Shown here: positions 1 through 8,660 of the stretch, in pieces
Numbering within the stretch: position 1 is the first letter of the stretch
Layout: each line of letters begins with the position of its first letter
From: Streptomyces sp. Ncost-T10-10d
GTDB lineage: Bacteria; Actinomycetota; Actinomycetes; Streptomycetales; Streptomycetaceae
DNA: 50,947 bases
Assembly (NCBI RefSeq): GCF_900091955.1
Contig: NZ_FMDF01000214.1
Span: 1 to 50,947, forward strand
Reading direction: 5' to 3'
Translations under genes and position numbers: made by a program
Notes under the pieces: model-generated
The model's input: only the letters and a program-made list of their open reading frames with translations
What the model was told of the DNA's origin: nothing
Database searches by the model: none

Positions 1-1537
1 GCCGCAGGTCAGGTCCTTCGCGGGCAGCCGGCCCGTGGTCAGGTACCGCGTGACGCCGGCGTCCGCACAGGACGGGCCGGCCACCACCACGCCGTGGCCC
101 TCACCGCCGGCCACCGTGACCATCCGCGCGCCGTGCAGCGCCCGCCGCATGCCCTGCGCCATGGCCAGCGTCGCCTGCGGGTCCCACTGGTTCTGCACGA
201 TCAGCGCGTTGACGTCGTTGTTCACCACGGTGGCCGGCTCGCTTGCCGCCGACTTCCAGAACGCGCACGGCTGAATATTGGCCCCCAGGTCGCCGGCCAG
301 CGGGTACGTGGCTCGGTCCCGGATCACGTCCCGGCGGTACTGCTCGGGGTTGCGCGGCCAGCTGCGGGTGTCGCCGCAGAAGACGCCCCATACGACGGCG
401 GACTGGTTGTCCGCCGGAACGTCCGCAGTGAACGTCCCCGCGCCGGCGGACCGGACCGGGGCGGAGCCGGGGGCTGCCGATGCGGCCGACACTGCCGACG
501 CGGTCAGCGTGGCCGGCGCGGGCGGTCCGCCCTCGGCCGCGGCCTTCAACCCGACGATCCACGGGGTGACGGTCTCGACGTGGACGAACGCGTTGTACGC
601 GGAACGGATCGCGCCGCCGCTGAGCGTCCCGCCCTCCGTCGGGACGGGTGTGCGGTCGGCACGGGCGATGAGCTCCCAGTACGTCTTCCGGACCTCCGCC
701 GGAGTCGGGCCCAGCCCGTACGTGGCGTTGCGTGCGGCGGCCCACTCGGTCCACCGGGTGAAGGCGAGTTCGGCCCCTGCCGACCATCCCCGGAACATCC
801 CTCGCCACGCGAGCGTCGGATCGAGCGCGCTGTCGAGCACGAACCGGTCCGAGCGCTGGGGGAACATCTGCGTGTAGACAGCGCCCAGGTAGGTGCCGTA
901 CGAGTACCCGAAGTAGGAGATCTTCTTCTCTCCCAGTGCCGCCCGGACGACGTCCATGTCCCGTGCCGTGTTGCGGGTGGTGATGTGCGGCAGCACGTCC
1001 CCCGCCTTGGCCCAGCACTTGTCGGCCACCGTCCGGGCCCGGGCCACGTCCTTCGCAAACGTCCGTGCGGTGTAGGGGTGCTGGAAGGTCTGTTCGTCGC
1101 CCGTCAGGCCGCAGCCGATCGGCGAGCTCTGCCCGACCCCGCGCGGGTCGAAGCCGATCAGGTCGAACCGCTCTCGTACCTCCGCCGACAGCAGCGGCTC
1201 CATCTCCGCGGGCATGGTCAGCCCCGGAACGCCCGGTCCCCCGGGATTCATCAGCAGCACACCGTGCCGCTCCTTCGCGCTGCCCGCCTTGATCCGCGAT
1301 ATCGCGAGGTCGATCTTCCGGCCCCGGGGCGCTGTAGTCCAGCGGCACCTTGACCTTCGCGCACTTCAGGGCCGCCGGCTGGCCCGTGTCGCAGCGTTCC
1401 CAACGGAGTTTCTGCTGCGCGTACTGCTGGAGCGGATCCCCTGCCGCGAACGCCGTCACGGGGGTGAGCGCTGCCATCACGGTCGTCACCGCGCCGACCG
1501 TCAGCACGGAAATCGTTCGGGCGCCTCTTAGAGCCAT
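1..1537 (-). pseudogene. Secreted tripeptidyl aminopeptidase-type alpha/beta hydrolase, frameshifted, 3' end off the window
   Basis: This is a secreted serine peptidase of the alpha/beta-hydrolase fold with a TAP-like C-terminus (Slp/TAP family), expected to release short peptides from protein N-termini outside the cell. The ATG at 1537 has AGAGGA just upstream and starts a signal peptide (MALRGAR, a hydrophobic stretch, then AFAAGD). The first 72 codons end in LDYSAPG. The frame then shifts by one base within CCCCGGGGCC (about 1320-1329), and the correct reading resumes as RKIDLAISR. The restored frame is open to base 1 and contains NPGGPG, GFDPRGVGQS and the nucleophile elbow GYSYGTYLG. The Asp region (QWDPQAT) and His region (GEGHGV) of the triad are also visible. 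About 512 residues are present and the family ends soon after the PAKDLTC motif, so only a few residues are missing. The shift is either a real mutation or a one-base sequence error in a GC run. Confidence 0.85.
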
Positions 1538-1730
1538 GCCAGTCCTCTGTACAGAATCAGTGTCTCGGATTGCCTCCAGTCTCTGTTCGTCCCCACTCGT
1601 GCCCGTCCGACGCGGGGATGGGCTGGTGATCCAACTGACGGAGTAGGGCGACGCGCCGCCGTCCTGCTGGAGTCCCGGTCCTCGTCCTTCATCTCTCCGG
1701 GTCGGCGGCCGACCGGCCACCTGCCGGCAG

Positions 1731-2215
1731 TCACGCCGTGGACACCCCGGCCCGCAGCGCGGCGACGGCACGGCGGCCGCAGCGCCGAAACGCGCGGCCG
1801 AGCCCCGTGTCGTCGGCGCCCGGGCGGGAGCGGGTGAACACGGTTGCCGCGTTCCGGCCTCCGCCGGGGTGGGTGACGACGCCGACCTCGTTGCGCACCA
1901 CGCCGACCGGGCTGCCGCTCTTCGCGACGCCCACACCGGCGGACGGAAGCCAACGACAAGGCGATGTCAATCGGTTGACGCCCCACCACCGCCCGCACCC
2001 ACACGCAGACAGCAGGGGCCCGGTGTGATCGGCCCATGCAGCAGTTCGGCCGTGTCGCGGGCGGTGGTACGGGTGGAGCGGCGCGGGTCGAGCGCCCGAC
2101 CGGTGGCCACGTTCTCGTCGGCGGCGAGCTCCGGGAGCGGCGGTGGCGGACCAGGCCGACGCGTCGGCCCACTCGGCGCGGCCTCCCTGTCTTCCGGGCT
2201 TGCCGGATCAGCGCG
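1731..2215 (-). pseudogene. Remnant of a beta-lactamase-like serine hydrolase (C-terminal half, several frameshifts)
   Basis: Three pieces of one protein lie in order in three different frames on the minus strand. First comes LAADENVATGRALDP... TTARDTAELL (about 2150-2030), then ACVWVRAVVGRQPID-like residues (about 2010-1950), then VAKSGSPVGVVRNEVGVV... TVFTRS, which stops at 1731. The last piece matches the C-terminal part of class A beta-lactamase-like serine hydrolases (K-S/T-G motif followed by the RNEVGVV strand). The N-terminal half with the SxxK nucleophile is not found upstream. At least two frameshifts and an N-terminal loss make this a decayed gene. The family assignment rests on motif recognition only. 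Confidence 0.6.
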
Positions 2216-2648
2216 CGGATCCCCCGCCCCCTAGGGGTTAGGGGAGGGATACCCGGCGTCGCGCGTCCAGCAAGATCCAAGCCGCACCCGCGTCATTCCA
2301 TGGACAGCACACCAGGTCTTCGGTGTGCGCGGCGCACTGCCCAGGCATCTGCGGGCGGCCGGCTCGCTGTCGGGCATCAGCTCAAGCGCATGAGGCTTCA
2401 TTTATTTCTGGCCCATTTGCCGGTCGGTCTTACTACGGGGACGCCCATTCCCGACGGGTCCTGACGGGACCGAATGTGGCTGGATACCTGGATTTGACCG
2501 GCACACCTTGACTTGACCGTCATATTCATGCCGCATGCATCGCGTTCCTATAACAAACATCTCGACTGTCACCGCCGTCCCGTAGTGTGCCCGGCAGCAT
2601 CCCCTTGAACGCGTTCAAGGGGAACTCCTGGGGAGGGGGACTGCAGGG
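2216..2648. other. Intergenic region upstream of the penicillin-binding protein gene
   Basis: No convincing gene is seen in this 433-bp stretch. From about 2390 to 2560 it is noticeably less GC-rich than its surroundings (for example TTCATTTATTTCTGG near 2397). It ends with a perfect 22-bp palindrome at 2601-2622 and the ribosome binding site GGAGGGGG (2632-2639) of the next gene. Confidence 0.6.
2601..2622. promoter_or_regulatory. Perfect 22-bp palindrome, candidate operator
   Basis: CCCCTTGAACG is followed directly by its exact reverse complement CGTTCAAGGGG. The palindrome ends 26 bp before the ATG of the penicillin-binding protein gene, where a repressor would overlap the promoter or leader. 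Because there is no loop, a DNA operator is more likely than an RNA hairpin. The cognate regulator is not identified in this window. Confidence 0.55.
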
Positions 2649-4286
2649 ATGCGCAGTGGAGCGAAGGTTGCGATAGTCGGCGGAGTGTTCGCGGTCGTGG
2701 TCGGCGGGGTGGGCTACGGGACGTACAACGTCCTGAACGACCTGAACGGCGGTGGCGGCGACGGCACGGACAGCAAGTCCACCTCCGCCGAGGTGAAGAC
2801 GGGGCCGGTCACCAAGGCGGAGATCGACGACGCGTCGAAGAAGTTCCTCAAGGCCTGGGCGAGCGGTGACGCGGCCGTCGCGTCCCAGCTCACCAACAAC
2901 GCGGCCGAGGCCGAAACGGCCCTGACCGGCTACCGCGAGAGCGCCCATGTCACCGACGCGGTGATCACTCCGGGCCCGGCGGTCGGCACGAAGGTGCCGT
3001 ACACGGTGAAGGCGACCGTGTCGTTCGAGGGGAAGTCCAAGCCCTGGTCGTACTCCTCCGAACTGACCGTGGTGCGCGGCCTGACCACCGGCAGGCCGCT
3101 GGTCGACTGGGCCCCCGCCGTGATCCACCCGGGTCTGACCGCCGGTGCGTCGCTCAAGACGGGTGAGGCGTCGACGCCGTCGATCGAGGCCGTCGACCGC
3201 AACAACAAGGTGCTCACCAAGGAGAAGTACCCCTCCCTGGGGCCGATCCTGGACGCACTGCGCGAGAAGTACGGGGAGAAGGCCGGCGGCACCGCAGGCA
3301 TCGAGACCTGGATCGAGAGCGCGGACGCGGGCGGCCCGGACAAGACTCTGCTGACGCTCACCAAGGGCAGGCCGGGCAAGCTGCAGACGACGCTGGACGC
3401 GAACGCCCAGGCGGCGGCCGAGGTGGCCGTGAAGAAGTTCAGCCAGGCCTCGGTGGTCGCGGTCCGGCCGTCCACGGGCGCGATCCGCGCGGTCGCCAAC
3501 AATCCGGCGACCGGATTCAACGCGGCGATGCAGGGCAAGCAGGCGCCCGGTTCGACGATGAAGATCGTGACGGCGGCGATGCTGATCGAGAAGGGCCTCG
3601 CCTCGGCCAACCAGAAGATCGAGTGCCCGCCGACCGCGACGTACTACAGCCGCACCTTCAAGAACCTGGACGGCTTCTCCATTCCCGACGGCACTCTGAC
3701 GACCAGCTTCGCCCGGTCCTGCAACACCGCCTTCATCAAGCTGATCGACGACACGAAGGACGACGCGGCGCTCGCCAAGGAGGCCCGCGACGTCTTCGGG
3801 ATCGGCCTGGACTGGCAGACCGGCGTCGTGTCCTTCGACGGCAGCGTGCCCGAGGAGACCGGAGGCGAGGCGGCCGCCCAGTACATCGGACAGGGCACGG
3901 TCCAGATGAACGCCCTCAACATGGCGTCCATCACCGCCACCGCGAAGAACGGCACCTTCCGCCAGCCGATCCTCGTCGACCGGGACCTCGACGGCCGGCA
4001 GCTCGCCACCGCCTCCCGTTCGCTGTCCCCGTCCGTCTCCCAGCAGCTCACCAACATGATGCGCCAGACCGCGAGTTGGGGCACCGGAAGGGCCGCGATG
4101 GCCTCGGTCGGGGGCGACAAGGGCGCCAAGACGGGCTCGGCGGAGGTGGACGGCCAGGCCACCTCCAACAGCTGGTTCACCGGCTTCAGCAACGACCTGG
4201 CCGCAGCAGCGGTCGTCCAGTCCGGCGGCCACGGCGGGGACGCGGCGGGACCGGTGGTGGCGGCGGTGCTGCGCGCGGGGTCGTGA
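2649..4286 (+). CDS. Class B penicillin-binding protein (peptidoglycan transpeptidase)
   Basis: This 545-residue membrane-anchored enzyme should cross-link peptidoglycan stem peptides outside the membrane. One N-terminal transmembrane anchor (about residues 7-25) is followed by a Gly/Ser-rich linker, an NTF2-like MecA_N domain (about 55-150) and a transpeptidase domain. The three penicillin-binding motifs are complete: S302-T-M-K305 (GSTMK), S357-C-N359 and K494-T-G496 (KTGSAE). The ATG at 2649 is supported by GGAGGGGG about nine bases upstream. No transglycosylase domain is present, so it is class B. It is shorter than FtsI and has the layout of the sporulation-associated PBPs found near ssgE in Streptomyces; that role is inferred from location only. 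The palindrome at 2601-2622 suggests transcriptional control. Confidence 0.92.
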   Translation: MRSGAKVAIVGGVFAVVVGGVGYGTYNVLNDLNGGGGDGTDSKSTSAEVKTGPVTKAEIDDASKKFLKAWASGDAAVASQLTNNAAEAETALTGYRESAHVTDAVITPGPAVGTKVPYTVKATVSFEGKSKPWSYSSELTVVRGLTTGRPLVDWAPAVIHPGLTAGASLKTGEASTPSIEAVDRNNKVLTKEKYPSLGPILDALREKYGEKAGGTAGIETWIESADAGGPDKTLLTLTKGRPGKLQTTLDANAQAAAEVAVKKFSQASVVAVRPSTGAIRAVANNPATGFNAAMQGKQAPGSTMKIVTAAMLIEKGLASANQKIECPPTATYYSRTFKNLDGFSIPDGTLTTSFARSCNTAFIKLIDDTKDDAALAKEARDVFGIGLDWQTGVVSFDGSVPEETGGEAAAQYIGQGTVQMNALNMASITATAKNGTFRQPILVDRDLDGRQLATASRSLSPSVSQQLTNMMRQTASWGTGRAAMASVGGDKGAKTGSAEVDGQATSNSWFTGFSNDLAAAAVVQSGGHGGDAAGPVVAAVLRAGS

Positions 4287-4346
4287 CGCGTCCCGCGTAC
4301 GGAACTCCGTCGCGTGCCCAGCGCGGTGTTCGCTAGCGTGCGGGGC

Positions 4347-4847
4347 ATGAGCACTTCCGATGCCACCGCTGCCGCAGAAGCCCACCCCCGATTCGCCGAG
4401 GCCCTGCGGGAACTGGGCCTCGACGTCGAGGTCCGTCGGTTCCCGGAGGCCACCCGCACCGCCGCCGAGGCCGCTGCCGCGATCGGCTGCGGGCTCAGCG
4501 AGATCGTCAAGTCGCTGATCTTCGAGGCCGACGGGGTCCCCGTGCTGGTCCTGATGGACGGCTCCTCCCGCGTCGATGTGGAGCGGGTACGCGCGGAGCT
4601 TGGCGCCGGGAAGGTCAAGCGGGCCGGGGCCGATCTGGTCCGGGAGACGACCGGGTACGCGATCGGTGGCGTGCCGCCCTTCGGGCACCGTACGAAGACC
4701 CGGGTGCTGGCCGACCGCGGTCTGCTGGACCACGATGTCGTGTGGGCGGCGGCGGGCACCCCGCACACCGTCTTCCCCCTCGACCCCAAGTCGCTGATCG
4801 GGCACGCCGGCGGAACCGTGGTGGATGTGCGCGAGCAGTCGAAGTGA
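4347..4847 (+). CDS. YbaK/EbsC family aminoacyl-tRNA deacylase-like protein
   Basis: This 166-residue protein has the YbaK/ProX editing-domain fold, whose members hydrolyse mis-acylated tRNAs such as Cys-tRNA(Pro) or Ala-tRNA(Pro) in the cytoplasm. Visible family features are the EIVKSLIF strand with its conserved lysine, the GGVPPFG loop and the GTPHTVFPL segment near the C-terminus. The ATG at 4347 gives the usual family length; an in-frame GTG at 4314 would add eleven unconserved residues. No strong ribosome binding site is seen. The stop overlaps the GTG of the EamA gene by four bases (GTGA), so the two are translationally coupled. The tRNA substrate cannot be told from the sequence. Confidence 0.88.
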   Translation: MSTSDATAAAEAHPRFAEALRELGLDVEVRRFPEATRTAAEAAAAIGCGLSEIVKSLIFEADGVPVLVLMDGSSRVDVERVRAELGAGKVKRAGADLVRETTGYAIGGVPPFGHRTKTRVLADRGLLDHDVVWAAAGTPHTVFPLDPKSLIGHAGGTVVDVREQSK

Positions 4848-5695
4848 CACCGCTGGTCGCCTTCGCGGTCCTGGTCGCAGCGGTCACGCATGCCAGTTGG
4901 AACGCGATCACGCACGCGATCAAGGACCAGCTCCTCTCCTTCACCCTGATCTCCGGCGGCGGGCTGCTGATCGGCGCGGCGGGCGCCCTCCTCGTGCCGT
5001 TCCCGGCGGGCGCGGCCTGGCCGTACCTGCTGGTCTCGGCCGCGCTCCATGTGGCGTACATGCTGCTGCTGATGCGTTCGTTCACCCTGGGCGACTTCGG
5101 GCAGATGTACCCGATCGCCCGGGGTACGGCGCCGCTGGTGGTGACGGTCCTCGCCGCGGTCTTCGTCGGTGAACGCCCCAATGCCTGGGCCACAGCGGGC
5201 GTCGCGGTGGCCTCGGCAGGGCTGGTCGGGCTGGCCCTCTGGGGCATCCGGGGCTCCGGCAGGCGCCCGGACTGGCCGGCCCTGCTGGCCGCCCTCGCGA
5301 CCGGTCTGGCCATCGCCGGGTACACCACGGTGGACGGCGTCGGAGTACGCGCCTCCGGCAGCTCGCTCGGCTACATCGCCTGGCTGATGATCCTGGAGGG
5401 GCTGGCAATCCCCGCCTACGCGCTGTACCGGCGCCGGGGCGAACTCGTCGGACAGCTGAAGCCGTACGCCGCCCGCGGGCTGCTTGGCGCGGCCCTGTCG
5501 GTGACGGCGTACGGCCTCGTCCTGTGGGCCCAGACACGCGCGGCACTGGCCCCGATCGCGGCGCTGCGCGAGTCGTCGATCATCGTCGGCGCAGCCATAG
5601 GGGCGGTGTTCTTCAAGGAGCGGTTCGGCGCGCCGCGCATCGCGGCCGCGGGGCTGATGGTGGTCGGCATCGGGCTGATGCTGCACCCGAGTTGA
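4844..5695 (+). CDS. EamA/DMT family transporter
   Basis: This 283-residue polytopic membrane protein has about nine or ten hydrophobic helices in two EamA repeats, the layout of the drug/metabolite transporter superfamily. Such proteins export or import small metabolites using the proton or membrane gradient; the substrate here is unknown. Typical signatures are SWNAITHA in helix 1, the YPIARGTAPL segment in the first repeat, and RESSIIVGAAIGAVFFKERFG near the end of the second. The GTG at 4844 overlaps the stop of the YbaK gene by four bases and gives a complete first helix, which is why it was preferred to upstream in-frame codons. A GC hairpin at 5739-5770 follows the gene. Confidence 0.88.
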   Translation: MTPLVAFAVLVAAVTHASWNAITHAIKDQLLSFTLISGGGLLIGAAGALLVPFPAGAAWPYLLVSAALHVAYMLLLMRSFTLGDFGQMYPIARGTAPLVVTVLAAVFVGERPNAWATAGVAVASAGLVGLALWGIRGSGRRPDWPALLAALATGLAIAGYTTVDGVGVRASGSSLGYIAWLMILEGLAIPAYALYRRRGELVGQLKPYAARGLLGAALSVTAYGLVLWAQTRAALAPIAALRESSIIVGAAIGAVFFKERFGAPRIAAAGLMVVGIGLMLHPS

Positions 5696-5738
5696 GGGGA
5701 AGGGGCGGCGTACCCCGGCCAACGGCTAGTCCTGGCGG

Positions 5739-5770
5739 GGTGGGCGGTGTGCCCGGGCCCGCCGCCCACC
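5739..5770. terminator. Hairpin between convergent genes, likely bidirectional terminator
   Basis: GGTGGGCGG (5739-5747) pairs perfectly with CCGCCCACC (5762-5770) around a GC-rich loop of 14 bases. It sits between the end of the EamA gene and the end of the convergent SDR gene. There is no T-run, which is normal for this kind of genome. Confidence 0.55.
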
Positions 5771-5862
5771 TCTTCGCGGGAACGTGACACCCCCCGATGT
5801 GTCCGCCCACCGGCTGGGGAGCCGGCGTGGACGGCGCTCCGGCGGTATGTACGCGGGCTCCT

Positions 5863-6663
5863 TCACTCTCCCGAAACCGCCTGCCGGAAGCCCGAGTTCA
5901 CCGCGGTCAGCCCGCCGTCCACGCGCAGCGTCGTCCCCGTGATCCAGGCCGCTTCGCGCGAGGCGAGGAAGGCGACGGCGGACGCGATGTCCTCCGGCTC
6001 GCCGACCCGGCCGAGCGGGTAGAGGCCGCTCACCCGGGACAGTTCGGCGTCACGACCCGACCAGGCGTCCGTGCGGATCGTGCCGGGCGCGACCATGTTG
6101 ACGCGTACGCCGCGCGGTCCCGCGTGGCCCGCGAGAGTACGGGTCAGGCTGCCCAGGCCCGCCTTGGCAGCGCTGTAGGCGTGATTGCCGAAGTCCTGTT
6201 CGCCGTTGACCGAGCCGATGTTGACGATCGCGCCCCGGCCGGAGGCCACCAGGTGCGGGAGGGCGGCACGGGCACAGCGGTACGGGCCGGTGAGCGTGAT
6301 GTCCAGGTCGCGCTGCCAGACCTCGTCGGGCTCGTCCTCGAAGAGCGGGACGTCGCGGGTGCAGGAGTACGCGTTGTTCACCAGCACGTCGAGGGAGCCG
6401 AAGGCGGCCACGGCGTGGGCCACCGCGGCCTCGACCGCGGCCCGGTCGCCCACGTCGCAGGGCAGCGACTCGGCCGTCGCGCCCGTCTCGCGTATCTCCG
6501 CGGCGGTGCGTCCCGCGCGGTCGCCGTCCAGGTCGGTGACCAGGACGCGCGCGCCCTCCGAGGCCAGCCGGCGGGCCGTGGCAGCGCCGATGCCCTGGCC
6601 TGCTCCGGTGATGAGAACGCCGTATCCGTCGAACCGTGAACCCGCAGGGTGAGGAGGAGTCAT
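5863..6663 (-). CDS. Classical short-chain dehydrogenase/reductase
   Basis: This 266-residue cytoplasmic SDR should oxidise or reduce an alcohol/ketone substrate with NAD(P)H. The Rossmann motif TGAGQGIG starts at T19, and Asp in VTDLDGDR ends the second strand, which favours NAD(H). Conserved family elements follow: CDVGD, LVNNAYS (in place of the usual NNAG), IVNIGSVN with the catalytic Ser, and the YxxxK motif (YSAAK). The C-terminus has VAPGTIRT and the GTTLRVDGG signature. The ATG at 6663 overlaps the stop of the upstream serine hydrolase gene by four bases (ATGA), so both are probably made from one message. The substrate is unknown. Confidence 0.92.
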   Translation of the reverse strand: MTPPHPAGSRFDGYGVLITGAGQGIGAATARRLASEGARVLVTDLDGDRAGRTAAEIRETGATAESLPCDVGDRAAVEAAVAHAVAAFGSLDVLVNNAYSCTRDVPLFEDEPDEVWQRDLDITLTGPYRCARAALPHLVASGRGAIVNIGSVNGEQDFGNHAYSAAKAGLGSLTRTLAGHAGPRGVRVNMVAPGTIRTDAWSGRDAELSRVSGLYPLGRVGEPEDIASAVAFLASREAAWITGTTLRVDGGLTAVNSGFRQAVSGE

Positions 6664-7847
6664 AGCGCCGACCGTACTGCCCTGACCAGGGCCTGGGCAC
6701 GGGGATCGGCGGTGACTCCCTTCTGCAGACCGTTCGTCACATAACCCAGGGCGATGCCGGATTCGGGATCGGCGAAGCCGAGCGAGCCGCCCCGGCCGGG
6801 GTGGCCGAACGAGCCGGGGGCCAGCAGCGGGGCCGCCGGGCCGTGCAGCATGTAGCCGAGGCCGAAGCGGGTGCTGACGACCAGGACCCGGTCCGGGCCC
6901 GCCGACTCCTCGGTGCGGGCGAGGGTGAGCGTGGCCGGGGCGAACAGCCGGTGGCCGTCGACCGGGCCGATCATCGCGGCGTAGCAGCGGGCCAGCGCGC
7001 GGGCGGTGGCGATGCCGTTGGAGGCGGGGAGTTCGGCCACCCGGTAGGCGGGGTCGTTCTCGTCGGGGAGGGGGTCGATGGCCCCGAAGGCGCGGCGGGT
7101 GAGGGACTCCGGGTCGCGGTACGCCTCGACGACTGATCGCTTGGGGCGCATCCTCAGGGCGCCGCCGTTGCCCGCGTCGGCCGGGGGTTCGACGGGCCCG
7201 ATCCGGCCCACCCGGTGCGCCTCGTCCGCCGGGAGGCCGAACCAGAAGTCCAGGCCGAGCGGGCGGGCGATCTCCTCGGCGACCCAGCGGCCGACGGTGC
7301 GGCCGGTGACCCGGCGCACCAGTTCGCCTATGAGCCAGCTGTAGGTCTGGGCGTGGTAGCCGTGGTCGGTGCCGGGTTCCCACTGCGGGTGCTGGGCCGC
7401 GACGGCCTGTGGCCCGGAGATCCCGTCGGCCGCCTCGGAGGGGGTCAGCGGGCAGTCGAGGGCGGGTATGCCGGCCCGGTGGGCGAGGAGGTGGCGGACG
7501 AGCACGCGTTCCTTGCCGGCCGCCTTGAACTCCGGCCAGTACGTGCCGACCGGGGCGTCGAGGTCGACCTGGCCGCGCTGGTGCAGCATCAGCGGTACAG
7601 CGGCGGCGATGCCCTTGCCCGCCGAGCGGACGATCTGCACGGTGTCGACGGCCCACGGTTCGGCTCCGTCGACGTCTCTCGTACCGGCCCACAGATCGAC
7701 GACCTTGCGCCCGTCCCGGTAGACCGCGACGGCCGCACCGCGCTCGCCGCGCTGCTCGAAGTTACGGACGAAAGCATCCCGGACCGGTTCGAATCCGGCC
7801 GCCACCGTGCCCCGTACGTCCACACCTGCTCCTGTGCTCCCGCTCAT
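6660..7847 (-). CDS. Serine hydrolase of the beta-lactamase/EstB (class C-like) family
   Basis: This protein of about 395 residues belongs to the PF00144 serine hydrolases, which include esterases, D-aminopeptidases and class C beta-lactamases. The SxxK nucleophile motif is SAGKG, the central Tyr region is the YHAQTYSWL segment, and the KTG-equivalent is the HPGRGG segment near the C-terminus. No signal peptide is seen, so it is probably a cytoplasmic esterase. The ATG at 7847 was chosen because GGGGGG lies directly upstream; another ATG at 7862 would add MHHGG. The stop overlaps the SDR gene by four bases, which suggests the two act on the same substrate, for example ester cleavage followed by alcohol oxidation (inference). 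Confidence 0.88.
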   Translation of the reverse strand: MSGSTGAGVDVRGTVAAGFEPVRDAFVRNFEQRGERGAAVAVYRDGRKVVDLWAGTRDVDGAEPWAVDTVQIVRSAGKGIAAAVPLMLHQRGQVDLDAPVGTYWPEFKAAGKERVLVRHLLAHRAGIPALDCPLTPSEAADGISGPQAVAAQHPQWEPGTDHGYHAQTYSWLIGELVRRVTGRTVGRWVAEEIARPLGLDFWFGLPADEAHRVGRIGPVEPPADAGNGGALRMRPKRSVVEAYRDPESLTRRAFGAIDPLPDENDPAYRVAELPASNGIATARALARCYAAMIGPVDGHRLFAPATLTLARTEESAGPDRVLVVSTRFGLGYMLHGPAAPLLAPGSFGHPGRGGSLGFADPESGIALGYVTNGLQKGVTADPRAQALVRAVRSAL

Positions 7848-7889
7848 CCCCCCATGGTGCATCCCGCCGCAGGTCGAACACGGGGCGGG

Positions 7890-8660
7890 TCACCCCATGT
7901 TCACAGTTACGGAACGCGGGTCGAAACCGAAGGGCAGCTCCAGACGGTGGGTGCGCATCAGCTCCTCGTCGCAGAGCAGATCCTGAGTACGGTCGTCGGC
8001 GGCGATGACGCCCTCGCTCAGGACGACCGCGCGCGGGCAGAGCTCCAGGGCGTACGGCAGGTCGTGCGTGACCATGAGCACAGTGACGTCCAGGGACCTC
8101 AGGATGTCGGCGAGCTCGCGCCGTGAGGCCGGGTCCAGGTTGGAGGACGGCTCGTCCAGCACCAGGATCTCCGGCCGCATGGCGAGGACGGTCGCGACGG
8201 CGACGCGGCGGCGCTGGCCGAAGGAAAGGTGGTGCGGCGGCCGGTCCGCGTACTCCTCCATGCCGACCTGCCGCAGGGCTTCGGTGACGCGTTCCTCCAG
8301 GTCGGCGCCGCGCAGCCCGGAGGCGGCGGGGCCGAAGGCGACGTCCTCCCGGACGGTGGGCATGAAGAGCTGGTCGTCGGGGTCCTGGAAGACGATGCCG
8401 ACACGACGGCGGATCTCGGCGAGGTTGCGCTTCTCGACCGGGAGACCGGCGACCCGGACGGTGCCCGCACCGGCGTCGAGGATGCCGTTGAGGTGGAGGA
8501 CGAGGGTGGTCTTGCCGGCTCCGTTCGGGCCGAGCAGGGCGACGCGTTCGCCTCGGGCGACCGTCAGGTCCACCCCGAAGAGCGCCTGGTGGCCGTCGGG
8601 GTAGGCGTAGGCGAGGCCACTGACTTCCAGGGACGGCGCGGGGGTGGTGGGCATGCTCAT
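7890..8660 (-). CDS. cbiO: ECF/Cbi-type metal transporter ATPase CbiO
   Basis: This 256-residue ABC ATPase powers uptake by the CbiM-CbiQ membrane components. It has Walker A GPNGAGKTT (about residues 44-52), the Q-loop in VFQDPDDQLF, the LSFGQRRRVA signature, Walker B ILVLDEPSSNLD and the H-loop VTHDL. The DPDDQLF sequence is typical of energy-coupling-factor ATPases. The ATG at 8660 overlaps the cbiQ stop by four bases (ATGA); MPTTPAP at 8654 is an alternative start. It is last in the cbiM-cbiQ-cbiO operon. Cobalt and nickel members cannot be separated by this subunit; the operator upstream of cbiM points to nickel. Confidence 0.94.
   Translation of the reverse strand: MSMPTTPAPSLEVSGLAYAYPDGHQALFGVDLTVARGERVALLGPNGAGKTTLVLHLNGILDAGAGTVRVAGLPVEKRNLAEIRRRVGIVFQDPDDQLFMPTVREDVAFGPAASGLRGADLEERVTEALRQVGMEEYADRPPHHLSFGQRRRVAVATVLAMRPEILVLDEPSSNLDPASRRELADILRSLDVTVLMVTHDLPYALELCPRAVVLSEGVIAADDRTQDLLCDEELMRTHRLELPFGFDPRSVTVNMG

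Noticed and set aside
2526..4850. Long minus-strand frame opposite the PBP and YbaK genes
   Set aside because: It is a shadow of two well-supported plus-strand genes, with no domain or ribosome binding site.
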